Source: Isotricha intestinalis (lineage: Eukaryota; Ciliophora; Litostomatea; Vestibuliferida; Isotrichidae). Taken from it: a stretch of 26,654 nt of DNA. Both the position numbers and the translations under genes were made by a program. Positions within the stretch are counted from its first letter, which is position 1, and each line of letters begins with the position of its first letter. Shown here one piece after another: positions 9,026-19,343 of the stretch. The notes beneath the pieces were generated by a model. That model was not told where the DNA came from. It was given only the letters and a program-made list of their open reading frames with translations, and ran no database searches. Location of the stretch: contig JAJJLU010003865.1 in assembly GCA_023807065.1 (NCBI GenBank), positions 1 to 26,654 on the forward strand, written 5' to 3'.

Positions 9026-12000
9026 TTATTCTAAACCCCAAAGAGTAGAAGTTCTATGATCACTTTCACTTCCTTCAATACCTAATAATTTAGCAATATT
9101 TTTAACTCTCATTAAAGTTTCCACTGGAATAATACTTAACATTTTTTTAGTTTTATATATTGTTTCATTAAGACTTAATTCATGTCTTTTCCAAACAAAT
9201 ACATATAATAGGATTAAAATACCTCCTATAATACAATTACAAAATAATTCATATTTTAAAATACTTGAAGAATCAAAAACAGCATGACTAATTAATAAAT
9301 CATAAACATCAGAATAAGCAGGAATCATAATATCAGTTAAGAGGAAAAATATTCTTCTATTATTTTCTAAATTAAATATTTTCAATGGATTTCCATATTC
9401 ATATAATTCTAATAAAGAAGTATCAGTTGGTATATATTGCTTAATTGAATCTTTACCTGATAAAGTTAAATTATATATAAATTGATATTTTTGTTTATAA
9501 ATATCTTGTGTTTTTTTCAATATTAAAAATTTAGTATAAATTTCCCTAATTTCTTCAAAATAATGCATTTGAACAATAGTTAATCCTTGAATAATAGTTC
9601 CATCACTCATAGTAGAACAATATTCATTATTTTCTTCTTCAGTCCCAGTTAATTCAGCATAATTACAAACATTTCCATTCATAATTTTATTATAAAATAC
9701 TTTATCTCCATTTGAAAAAACAACATTATCTGTTATTTCCCTTTGTTCTTCACCGACATTTTGATAAACAGTATCAATTAAATATGGAGCATATTCACTT
9801 AAAGGAGAATAATTATATAAAATTTCTTCATTAAAAAAATATTCTCTCATTAAATTAAAAGCCATTATTGATTCAATTTGAATTTTTACTTCTTTTTTAA
9901 TTTGAATTTGTCTAACTTTTCCATTTTGACATTTCATTGATTGTAGAACTGAACAAAAAATTATTGCTCCACTTCCTATTAATAATATCCCGATCCATAA
10001 TAAATAAATTATTGGATTTCCTCTTTTTTGATTGTTTCTGTTTTTCTGACTCATTCTTATTTTTTCCTTTTCTTTTTCACTCTTATCTAAATTTAAATCT
10101 CCTAAATCATTTAATATAACTATTGATTCTTCTTCATCTTCATCTAATAATGATCCTCCGCTTTCTCCTCTGTTATTTTTATTATTTAATTTAAATAAAA
10201 ATTTCTCACATCTTGTTGAAGCATCACTTATAATTTTATTGTTGATTGAATAAAAAACTTGAATATAACTTTCTTTTTTATCAACAACATCTTCATAAAA
10301 ATATTTAAAAATAAAAAATATACTTCCATTAAATACAGTAAAAATACAACATATTATAATTAATATTTTAATTTGTTTTAAAAAAGCTTTAGTAATTTCT
10401 TCAAAAAATAATTCTTGTTGATCAACACAATTAACATAATTAGCATTTAAACTATTAATTAAAAATAAAAAAACATCTTTATCAAGAGGAATAATTTCTT
10501 TTATATCTTTTCTACTAATTCTAAAAAGTGAGGTAATCATTAAAGTAAAAGCTTCATTTCTTGAAATAGGAGTTTCACTTATAATTTCACCATCATCTAA
10601 AACTTGTAAATTAACAGTTCTATTACTTAATTTTTCAAAAATTTCTTTAGATACCATCATACTATAAGAAGTAATAGTATCTAATTCTTCTTCTAATTTT
10701 TGATATAATTCTTTGACTTCTTCAATACTTTCTTCAATATATGTTGTTCTATCAATTCCTTGAACAATTTTATAATCATCCATTGATAATAAAGTTAATT
10801 CTCTTACATGAAGTAAAGTTATTACCATATCAATAAAAAATTTATTTCCTGCAGTTAATAATTCTAGATACATATCAATATTATTTAATCTACCTTTTAA
10901 ATATAATGTATACCATAATAGTTCTCCTAATATTACACATAATATTGATATTGATACTATTTTAATTATTAATACTGTTTTTTGAGTATCTTTTCTTTGT
11001 AAAGCGAAACCTATTTCTTTAATAAATGTTTTCATTTCTATATTTTTATTTCCTTTTCCTGAAAGTTCTGAATCTGTTTTTATTTCTGTGTTCTTTCCAT
11101 CCTTTTTTTTTTTTTCATTTTTTTCTTTATCTTCTTTTTCTTTTTCTTTTTTTGCCTTATTATCACTTGTTATTACTTTTTCATCTGATAATTTTTTTTC
11201 TACTTCACTTTTAAATACCATATCATTTGCTTTAACAGTTGTTCTTGATTTATAATCATATATCATAAAAGTTATTTTATCAAATTTAACATGATAATAT
11301 TCATCACCAATTTGAAATAATTTATTTTTTATATTTGTTTGAAAAGGAGTTGGTTTAATTATATCTTCTCCTAAACTTGAATTAACTACATCTTCATTTT
11401 CTTCATCTTCTCCTTCTCCTTCTTCATCTTCATAATTTCCTTCTTCTGAATTTTCTTCTTCTTCATTATTGGTATTTTTTCTTTTTTTTTCTTGTTTTAT
11501 TTCTTCATTTATTCTAGATACTTTTTGAATAGCAATTTCTTTTAAATTTTCTTTTATATCATTTACTAATTCTAAATTCTTATGTTGAACAAAAACCATT
11601 TTTCCAACATCTAACACAAAAGGTTTTTCCATTTTTGGAATGAATGATTTATTTAACACTTTAGGATTAGATTTATTCTTATTTCCACTTTCACTTTGAT
11701 TAATATCATCATGGATTAAATTATTAGAAATAAATTTTTTTGGTTTATTTATTACTTCTAAATTTTTTTGTTCATTTAGAAGAGGTTGATTAATTAATTC
11801 TATTCCACTTTGAACTCTTGTTGGTTTAGATATATTTGATACATTTTTTTCTTTAAAAACATATTCTCGAGTTTCTTTACTAGTAGTCATTAAATCTAAA
11901 TCTTTCTCATGAAATTCTGTTTCAAATCTGAATAAATAACCATATGTTATTTTACCAAATTTACATTTTTCAACAGATAATATAAATGTTTTTTTTGCAT

Positions 12001-14667
12001 TTGCATTTGAATTATCATCAGCTGAGCCTCCTAAAAAAACAGAAACATTGTCTGCTTTTGTATTATTTATTGTAGAAAATTCAGTATATTGACCACGTAA
12101 TTTTTTTGGTGAAAATTCTTCATGTTGTAAATTATTTTTTTCCATATATTTTTGTGAACATAAAGTCCAATTTATTACTATTGGTTTATTAAATTTTTTA
12201 TATAAAATTCCTTTCTTTAAATCTAATCTAGATATTTTAAGACATTCTTTTTCAACTTCTATACTTTTTGAAATTAATTCTTCCTGAAATTGTTTTATAT
12301 ATTTTAATATTTCACAAGTTCCATTTAACATATTTGATTGTAAATTTAATAAATTAATTCCATTAGCTGAAAAATTTTGAATTAAAAATTGATCATTTGT
12401 TAATACATAACAAATTGAAGAAGAGATAGTATTTCCTCCTTGATTAATTGAAGCTAAGAAATTTAATTCACCTCTTTCTCCTTGAATACTATATAATTTA
12501 GCTGAAAAAGGAATAATATATCTTGCTTTATTAACTCCAAATTGAGATATTTCCCTCATTAATTGTTTATCATCTTTTCCACTAAATATATTTTCTTGAT
12601 TAATTGTATTTGCTCTTTCTTTTAATATTTTATTATGTGGTTTTTGAAATATTTCAGGAATAATTAAATTTAAATTTTGACCTACCATTTCTTCTTTAAC
12701 AAAACCAAATAAAGAACAAGCTGATAAACTTATATTTGTTATTATTCCAAAATTTTCTGGATTTGCAGAAATTATTATTGTTTTATTTTCTTTTACTTTT
12801 TGATTCGAATCATCTATATCTTTTGTATCATCTATTTTATCATTGTTTTTATTTACAAAATCTATATTATTTAATATATTAATTTGATAACTTGTATATA
12901 ATTGATTTAATTCTTTATCATTTGGATTAATTTTAGTTAATTCTTTATACATTTCATTTATTTCTCCATTTAATTTTGCAATTTTATCTCCTACATTTGC
13001 TAATTTCCCTAAATCTTTTACTATATTTGCACTAGATATCATTAATAAATTCCAAAATTCTAAATAATTTATTACAGCATCATTAATATCTTGTTTAAAA
13101 TTTTTTTGCATAGAAATAAATTTCATTTCTGCAAAAACAGAAGCTTCATCTTTTCCGTTGGATTTATCTAAAGCAGAAGTTTCAATCATTCTATTTAATT
13201 GATATATACAAAATTGTTCATTATAATTTGGATCACATCTATATTGAATTTGTAATATTTCATTTTCAGCTTGTTTTCTCTTATGTAATTTATTTAATAA
13301 AAATTGAACATAACCTAATCTAATTGATACACTTGTTGGAAATCTACTAATACCTAATAAATAAATTTCTTCAATATGTCTTAGTAAATATCTTTGATTA
13401 CCAGTTTTTATAAATTCCTTTAAAGGACAAGTTTTAGTTGCACATGAGTCTTCATGAACTCCAATATATCCATTTAACATAATATGACATTTTCTATCTT
13501 TTTCATTTAAATCTAATAACATTTCTAACATTTCTAATTTATCCAAAAAAATTCTTTCAGCTTTAATTGATAAAGGTAACATTATAACTAAACCATAATC
13601 TACCATTTTAACTGAATTTCCAATCAAATGAACTACTATCATTAAACTTCCAACAAAAAATAAACCTATTCCTCCGTCAAAGCTTGAATTTCTTAATAAA
13701 TAGCATGCAATTAAACATAAATATGAAAAAGCAAGTACCGAAATTAAACATAAATAAATTGTCATTATTTTTTTATTATAAAACGGTCTATAATAAAAAT
13801 AATTATAAGCAACTAAAAAACACAAAGCTGCTGAAATTAATATTACACTAAAATTATATCCTTCTCTTGCATAAAATGTATCTTCAGCTACAACATATAT
13901 TTTAAGTAAAATTAAACTTAAATCAGCTTCATTTGATTTTTTTGCAGTACATGAAAAAGAATTTTTTCTAATATCACTAAAAGTATATATATTAAATAAT
14001 TCAAATGCTATTATAACTATTAATGCTATACCACCAATTATACAATGAATTATATGTTCTAAAGACCAACATTTTATTTCAGATATATAACTTAATGTTT
14101 TTGTTTTTGTATCACAATAATATATTGCTGCTAAAGTTTGAATTAAAGGAAGAAACATTGCATTTCCAACTAATCCAAATGGAATATTTAGTATTTCTAA
14201 TATCCATCTTTTATTAAATTTATTATTCTTAAAAAGTATACATGTATAAAGGAAGAGAATCATATATATAAAAAGTATAATTATAGCAATGTAATATACT
14301 ATTAATAATATTTCTTTATTTCCTTCTAAAAAAGGTGAAAGACGTATAAAACTTAAATTTTGACTTATTTTTTCATAAAAGTCTCCTCCTTTCCAAAGTT
14401 CTTTATACTAGATTTAAAATAATTTAAATAATAATTTACTCTACGTTGAATAGGAAAAGTTAATATTTCTAAAAATTCCAAAAAAACACAAATAATATCA
14501 ACTTTAATACTGTTCAATTTACTTTGGAAAATATAATATACTAATGGAAAAGCAGAATTATTTAATTCCTTTCCTATTTTTTGATATATATTTGAATAAG
14601 ATGATTGGTTTGAAGGACTAAATTTTATAAGTTCTAAATATTGTTTATCTTCATCATTTTTTCCCAT
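9026..14667 (-). CDS. Giant TmcB-like polytopic membrane protein with PAS domain (1,869 aa, one intron)
   Basis: Exon 1 is 14440-14667 (76 codons) and exon 2 is 9026-14407 (1,793 codons plus TAA), joined across a 32-nt intron. The joined sequence FPIQRR-YKELWKGGDF restores the conserved N-terminus of this family. Order: cytosolic N-terminus; about six or seven helices (roughly 45-350); a helical TPR-like region containing GYIGVHEDSC and QFLLNKLHKRKQAENEILQ (about 380-465), as in TmcB/TmcC-like proteins; a PAS domain at about 617-740 (ENFGIITNISLSACSLFGF, VGQNLNLIIPEIF); a long linker with an acidic run (about 1053-1083); then membrane helices near 1217, 1417, 1540 and 1795 framing two loops. 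Proteins of this type are strongly expanded in ciliates; their ligands are unknown, and an environmental or redox-sensing role is inferred from the PAS domain. Without the intron, the first 76 residues would appear as a separate 100-residue frame. Confidence 0.85.
14408..14439 (-). other. Spliceosomal micro-intron, 32 nt (TmcB-like gene)
   Basis: On the minus strand the interval begins GTAAAT and ends TCTAG. It sits between complete codons (phase 0; AGA before, TAT after). Its length is 3n+2, and removal joins two frames that each carry family-specific sequence. The downstream frame's only nearby upstream stop is the TAG of the acceptor itself. Retention would cause a frameshift ending after 24 more codons. 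Confidence 0.85.
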
Positions 14668-14776
14668 TTTATTTTGTTTTTAAATATAAAATTTTTAAAA
14701 ATATCTTAAATTTTTATAATGTTTTGAATATTAATATTTATTTTATATGGTCATAATTAATCAAAAAAAGTAATAA

Positions 14777-15607
14777 TTAAGAATTAATTTCTAATTTATT
14801 TAACTTAAGTTTTTGTCTAAAACCATTCTTATTATTTTCTTTACTATAAAATTTATCTTTATATCCATCATAATTTAATTTAAATCTATTTCTAAATTCA
14901 TTATTTATTATAAATCCAAAATTACTTTTAATTCTTTTATGCAAAATAATATTATTTTTCTTTTTTGGTTTTTCATCTTGCAATTCATATTTTTCAACTT
15001 TTTTACTTTTAATCATAGCATTATCAATATCATTATTATTTTCTATAATTTCCTTTTTATCTAAATTTTTATTAAACAATCCAAAATCATAACTTAAAGT
15101 TCTTAATTCTAATTTAGGCATTTCATCTTTTCCTTTTTCTTTTTCTTTACTTTCATTATTTCTTTTCATTAATATTTTTTCAAGTGGTTTAGTATATAAT
15201 CTTCTAATCATTCTTTTTTCTTTTAATCTTCTGATTTTATTTTCTCTAATTTCTTCTTGACTTAAAAAAATATTTTTTCCACTATTTTTTCCAGAAAAAG
15301 TTTCAGTTCTTAAAAAATCAGTTAAATGAAAACTTTTTAAAGCTTTTTGTTGTCTACTTAAACCATTATCAAATAATATATATGAATCTCTGCCAGAACC
15401 ATCTGAACGATATTTAAAGGGGGCAGCTAAATGAAATAAAGAATGGAAATTATTATATTTTGAATATTCAAATGATTCTTTTGGAGATATTGAATATTGA
15501 GTAGATTGCCAATGTCCACCATTGTTATATGATATGTATTTATCACGACCTAATCCATCTGGGATATATTTGTTAAAGTTAGTACGGGATGTTCGATAGA
15601 GAGACAT
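14777..15607 (-). CDS. Protein with two DG-x-GRD-x-YI motifs (276 aa), possibly axonemal
   Basis: Complete frame, ATG at 15605-15607, TAA at 14777-14779. Two copies of a short motif are visible: KYIPDGLGRDKYISYNNGG (13-31) and KYRSDGSGRDSYILFDNG (65-82), consensus Y-x-x-D-G-x-G-R-D-x-Y-I-x-x-(N/D)-N-G. The remainder is very basic: SQEEIRENKIRRLKEKRMIR (about 115-135), then Lys/Asn-rich to the end. No membrane span or signal peptide. I have an impression of this motif from uncharacterised proteins of flagellated or ciliated protists, which would fit a small microtubule-associated protein, but I cannot name the family and have no search to back this. It lies 109 nt upstream of the TmcB-like gene on the same strand. 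Confidence 0.65.
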   Translation of the reverse strand: MSLYRTSRTNFNKYIPDGLGRDKYISYNNGGHWQSTQYSISPKESFEYSKYNNFHSLFHLAAPFKYRSDGSGRDSYILFDNGLSRQQKALKSFHLTDFLRTETFSGKNSGKNIFLSQEEIRENKIRRLKEKRMIRRLYTKPLEKILMKRNNESKEKEKGKDEMPKLELRTLSYDFGLFNKNLDKKEIIENNNDIDNAMIKSKKVEKYELQDEKPKKKNNIILHKRIKSNFGFIINNEFRNRFKLNYDGYKDKFYSKENNKNGFRQKLKLNKLEINS

Positions 15608-16054
15608 TTTTTTTTATTTATTTGTTTTTTTATAATTATTTTTTCTTTTTTTAATGAGAGAAAAATATAATTTTGATTTTTTTAAATTTGATTTATTTAA
15701 AAGAAGCGATTTGAAAGTGTTTTATATAAAAATTTCTTTAATTTTAGTTTTAACTTTTTCTTGAAAAAAAAACATTATTATTTTATATCATATTATTTAT
15801 CGAATTTCATTTTCTTAATTAAGATTTAAAAACCTTTATTTTCATTTTTTTAAAAACATTTATAATTATTAAAAATACAATTTCCAAAAAATATGAAATG
15901 AAATTAATTTAATTTTTAGAGGGAAAAAAAAGATTATCTGAAACAGAAAAATAGAAATTGTTTGATTTAATTATACATTTTTTATTAATGGAATATTTAA
16001 ATTATAAAAAATGAATTATGTTTTTAAATTTTTTATGATTTTAAAAACAAAAAA
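15608..16054. other. Intergenic region, 447 nt, nothing recognised
   Basis: AT-rich spacer between two minus-strand genes; it should hold the upstream sequence of the gene at 15607 and the 3' end of the gene at 16055. No motif, RNA gene or extra coding frame could be supported. Confidence 0.6.
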
Positions 16055-16994
16055 TTATATATAAGCAAAATCAGCTACTATTTTAGGGGATTTAATTGTT
16101 AATTTTAAATTATTATTTTTATGAATTGCTTTATTTCCTTTATTGTTTTCATTTTTTAATCCTTTACTTTTAAAATTTTTATCCATATAATCATTATTAT
16201 TCTCATTATTTAAATTAAAATTTGGTTGATTATTATTCATAGTTTGATAAATAGGTTGTTGATAATTAATAGGTTGCTGATAAACTGGTTGTTGATAATT
16301 AATTGGTTGTTGATAATTAATAGGTTGCTGATAATTAATTGGCTGTTGATAAACTGGTTGTTGATAATTAATAGGTTGCTGATAATTAATTGGTTGTTGA
16401 TAAACTGGTTGTTGATAATTAATAGGTTGCTGATAAACTGGTTGTTGATAATTAATTGGTTGTTGATAATTCATTTGTTGTTGATTTTGATTATTTAAAA
16501 GAGATTGAATTATTTGATTATTTTCTTTTAATTGATTTGTTAATGTTTCTATAATTTCATCATTATTCTGATAATTATTTTCTGTTTGATAATTATTATA
16601 TTCAAATTGTTTGTAATTATCATTTATTTCATTATTATCTAAAATTTCTTCTATTTCATTTTCTTCTTTTTGAGGAATTTCTAATTCAGAATCTTTAATA
16701 AATTTACATTTACATTTCATATTATCTTCATTTTGACTTCCTAAAAAAGGTTTTTTAATTTGAAGAAATGAAGTTTGATATTTATTTGGATTTTCTTTTG
16801 GAATTTCAATATCAATTGAATCACTTAAATAACTTCTTACTATTTTTGGATGCCATGTAATTTTATTATCTATTATTTCTGAAGGAACTTGTATTTTTAT
16901 CTAAATTGAATTATTATTAAATTACTCTTTGTATTTCTTCGTTTGAAAATACAAATAACAAACAAAATATAAAAAGAAAATTCTTTTCTTTCAT
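16055..16994 (-). CDS. Secreted Tyr-Gln-Gln-Pro repeat protein (304 aa, one intron)
   Basis: Exon 1 is 16926-16994 (23 codons) and exon 2 is 16055-16900. Exon 1 encodes a signal peptide, MKEKNFLFIFCLLFVFSNEE. Exon 2 starts IKIQVPSEIIDNKITWHPKI, passes a small Cys pair (KCKCKF, about 84-89), then an acidic Asn-rich segment, then about 13 copies of YQQP as INYQQP or VYQQP units (about 165-243), and a basic tail ending PKIVADFAYI. A plain frame search would start at the internal Met of MKCKCK and miss both the signal peptide and 60 residues of exon 2. Repeats of Tyr/Gln/Pro suggest an extended, cross-linkable or adhesive secreted protein, for example in a surface coat, cyst wall or secretory granule; that is inference. 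The family is not recognised. The adjacent minus-strand gene ends 87 nt upstream of its start. Confidence 0.75.
16242..16476 (-). repeat. Tandem 15/18-nt repeat encoding VYQQP / INYQQP
   Basis: About thirteen in-frame units alternate between a 5-codon (VYQQP) and a 6-codon (INYQQP) form. Units differ by scattered silent changes but are otherwise nearly identical at DNA level, so copy number is likely to vary between alleles by slippage or unequal exchange, and assembly of this stretch may be unreliable. Confidence 0.85.
16901..16925 (-). other. Spliceosomal micro-intron, 25 nt (secreted repeat protein gene)
   Basis: On the minus strand it begins GTAATT and ends TTTAG, phase 0, preceded by AGA and followed by ATA. 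Length is 3n+1 and an in-frame TAA occurs at its third codon. Splicing joins a clear signal peptide to a long upstream-open frame. Donor context AGA|GTAA is the same as in the other intron of this window. Confidence 0.8.
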
Positions 16995-17081
16995 AATAAA
17001 TTTGTTTAATTATTTTTTAATTTTTTTAGTCGTTTATTTTAAATATAAATATAATATATTAAAAAAATTATATTTAAATTA

Positions 17082-19301
17082 TTATGATATATTAGATAAA
17101 TCATAATAAAAATCATCTAATTTTACTTTTTCTTCACTTATAATATTAAACAAAAGTTTTTTTCCATTAAAAATTTGAATTTGATAAGAAGAATTTTCTT
17201 CTATATATTCTGGTTTATTAATAGTCAAAGACTTTAAATTATATTTTCCACTTTTTCTTTTACTTGTAGTAAATCTCAATTCATCAGAAATAATTTGAAA
17301 ATTATAAGTTTCACCATTAATATCAAATTCATATTTTTTATTTTTAGTTTCATAATTATCAATTTTTTTAATATTTTGTTCTTTAATTAATTTATTTACT
17401 CCTGAATCAGAAACACTTGATAAATTAGATGAATTTAAAATTGAAGCAGATTCATTAAATTTACTTAAATTTAAAGGAGGAACTTTTGAAACTTTTTTAA
17501 CTGAAGGTAAATCAATTATAGAATCATTATTATTTTTTTTTTCTTCACTTTTACTTTCTTCACTTTTTCCTTCTTCGCTTTCATTATTTTGTTCTTCTGT
17601 TTCATTTTTTGATTCTGAAGTTTCTTTTTCTTCTTCTTCAATTATTTTTATTTTATCTAATGAATCTAAATTAAATGTTTTAGTCAAAGTATTTTCTAAT
17701 GTTAAATAAAATTTATCTAGTATTTTTATTAAATAATATTTATTTTCATTCTCTGTTTTATCTTCTATTATATAATAATTATAATCATTTCCTATTGATT
17801 CATTGTCTGGTTCATTACTTGTGAATTTTTTTCTATTATACAATGCAATTAATAAACTTTTTTCTAGTTTTGCTAACAAATCTGATTTATTTAATTTATA
17901 AAATGTTACATATTCCATATTTAAATCAAGGAAAGTCTCAATTAAATTTAAAATTTTTAATCTCTTATTTTTATCAATTATAAATAAATAATTTAATTCA
18001 ACTTGAGTTGCTTTCATTAAACATTTTCCAAAAGTTAAATCAATGTTTTCAGTACTTGAATTTTCGTCTTTTTCAAAAGAGAAGAATTTATTTATATCAT
18101 TTTGAGTCATTGTTTCTTTTATATAACCACAATTTATAAAAATAAAACTACCATCAATTAAATTAAATATTTCTTTTTTTCTTTCTGGAATTTGAGGTAC
18201 ATTTGGTATTTGATAACTTTTATTATTAACCATAATACCTAAAGGAATATCAATAATTTCTTTAGATTCTTTATTCTCATTATTTAAATTATTCTCATTA
18301 ATCATTCCTTCTAAAGTTAAATTTTCTATTGTAGTGTCTTTATCTGAAAATTTGTTATATATAAATCTAAAAAGTGAATTTTTAGAATATAAAAAAGATA
18401 AAAAATTCATATAATTATTTTTACTTAGTATAGAATAAATATGTTCATATAAATCTCTTTCTTCATCTTTTAGTTTATAATAAGTAATTTTATATTTATG
18501 AAAAAAGGAATCAATATGAGAATAATAAATAGAATCTCTTCCATCAAATAATCCATCAATAATTTCTGAAGAAAATTTATCTTTAATATTAGTATTTATT
18601 GTATCTGGAGTTGTTTTAATTAAACCATCTTTTACTTTATTTATAAAATTAACAAATTCATATTCTCTATTATAAGCTTTTAAAATTTTTTTTTTTTGTT
18701 CAAAATATTGTAAATTTAATTGATTAATATTAATATTAGAAGCATAATATTTATCACTTGCTTTTTCTAAATCTGAAAAAATTTGAAATTTTGTTTTATT
18801 TTCAATTTCCTCAATTAATTTTTCTTTTTTTTTCAATAAAGTACATTTCTTTAAAAAATCATCAATACAATAATCATTTTTAATTTCTTTATTTGAATTT
18901 TCTTTAATTTTATTTGATTCATAATTTTGTGTTTGAGGTGTATTTTCAATATCATCTTTTGTTAATTTAAAATATCTATAAAATTCTTCTCTTAAATTTT
19001 TAGAATAATTGATTGTTTCTTTTGTATTTTCTAATTCCAATTTTATATCTTCTATATCATATTCTTTTTGAAGAAGTTGTCTAAAAACTAAATAATCAGA
19101 ATATTTTTTCTTTTTATCAATTTTATTTATTGTATTTTCTTTTCCAAAAAATATTTTTTTTTGTATAACATTATATTCATAATTTTTTTTATTTTTTAAT
19201 TGATAAAAATCTATTAATTTTAATTTATCAATTTCATATTGTTGTGCATGCTTGATGGTCCTTTCATAATAAGAAATATTATTCATTATTTTATTTTCCA
19301 T
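17082..19301 (-). CDS. Large hypothetical intracellular protein (739 aa)
   Basis: Not recognised. I place the start at the ATG at 19299-19301 (MENKIMNNISYYERTIKHAQ); the frame stays open further upstream to a TTG, but that would overlap the divergent gene at 19344 and add a spurious hydrophobic leader. Residues 1-260 are mostly helical and charged. A middle region (about 340-470) has mixed sequence with IPLGIMVNNKSYQIPNVPQ and SFIFINCGYIKET. An acidic Glu/Ser run follows (about 575-605). The C-terminus (about 660-739) alternates short hydrophobic strands (YEFDINGETYNFQIISDELRF) like a small beta-rich domain of PH-like size; that fold guess is weak. No membrane span. The extremely short divergent spacing to the coiled-coil gene suggests possible co-regulation. 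Confidence 0.65.
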   Translation of the reverse strand: MENKIMNNISYYERTIKHAQQYEIDKLKLIDFYQLKNKKNYEYNVIQKKIFFGKENTINKIDKKKKYSDYLVFRQLLQKEYDIEDIKLELENTKETINYSKNLREEFYRYFKLTKDDIENTPQTQNYESNKIKENSNKEIKNDYCIDDFLKKCTLLKKKEKLIEEIENKTKFQIFSDLEKASDKYYASNININQLNLQYFEQKKKILKAYNREYEFVNFINKVKDGLIKTTPDTINTNIKDKFSSEIIDGLFDGRDSIYYSHIDSFFHKYKITYYKLKDEERDLYEHIYSILSKNNYMNFLSFLYSKNSLFRFIYNKFSDKDTTIENLTLEGMINENNLNNENKESKEIIDIPLGIMVNNKSYQIPNVPQIPERKKEIFNLIDGSFIFINCGYIKETMTQNDINKFFSFEKDENSSTENIDLTFGKCLMKATQVELNYLFIIDKNKRLKILNLIETFLDLNMEYVTFYKLNKSDLLAKLEKSLLIALYNRKKFTSNEPDNESIGNDYNYYIIEDKTENENKYYLIKILDKFYLTLENTLTKTFNLDSLDKIKIIEEEEKETSESKNETEEQNNESEEGKSEESKSEEKKNNNDSIIDLPSVKKVSKVPPLNLSKFNESASILNSSNLSSVSDSGVNKLIKEQNIKKIDNYETKNKKYEFDINGETYNFQIISDELRFTTSKRKSGKYNLKSLTINKPEYIEENSSYQIQIFNGKKLLFNIISEEKVKLDDFYYDLSNIS

Positions 19302-19343
19302 TTTTTTTAAATTTGTATTTTTATTAAATGTAAATATATAAAA
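19302..19343. promoter_or_regulatory. 42-nt divergent intergenic region
   Basis: Only 42 nt lie between the ATG of the 739-residue gene (minus) and the ATG of the coiled-coil gene (plus). It is a T-rich half next to an A-rich half, which is a common look of AT-rich promoters, but no named element is visible. It must hold both 5' leaders. Confidence 0.4.

Noticed and set aside
16242..16476. CRISPR-like or satellite array
   Set aside because: Units are 15 and 18 nt without unique spacers and stay in the reading frame; it is a protein-coding repeat.
16226..16498. Plus-strand Leu/Ile/Asn/Trp repeat frame
   Set aside because: It is the antisense reading of the YQQP repeat; the sense strand has the signal peptide, intron and full-length frame.
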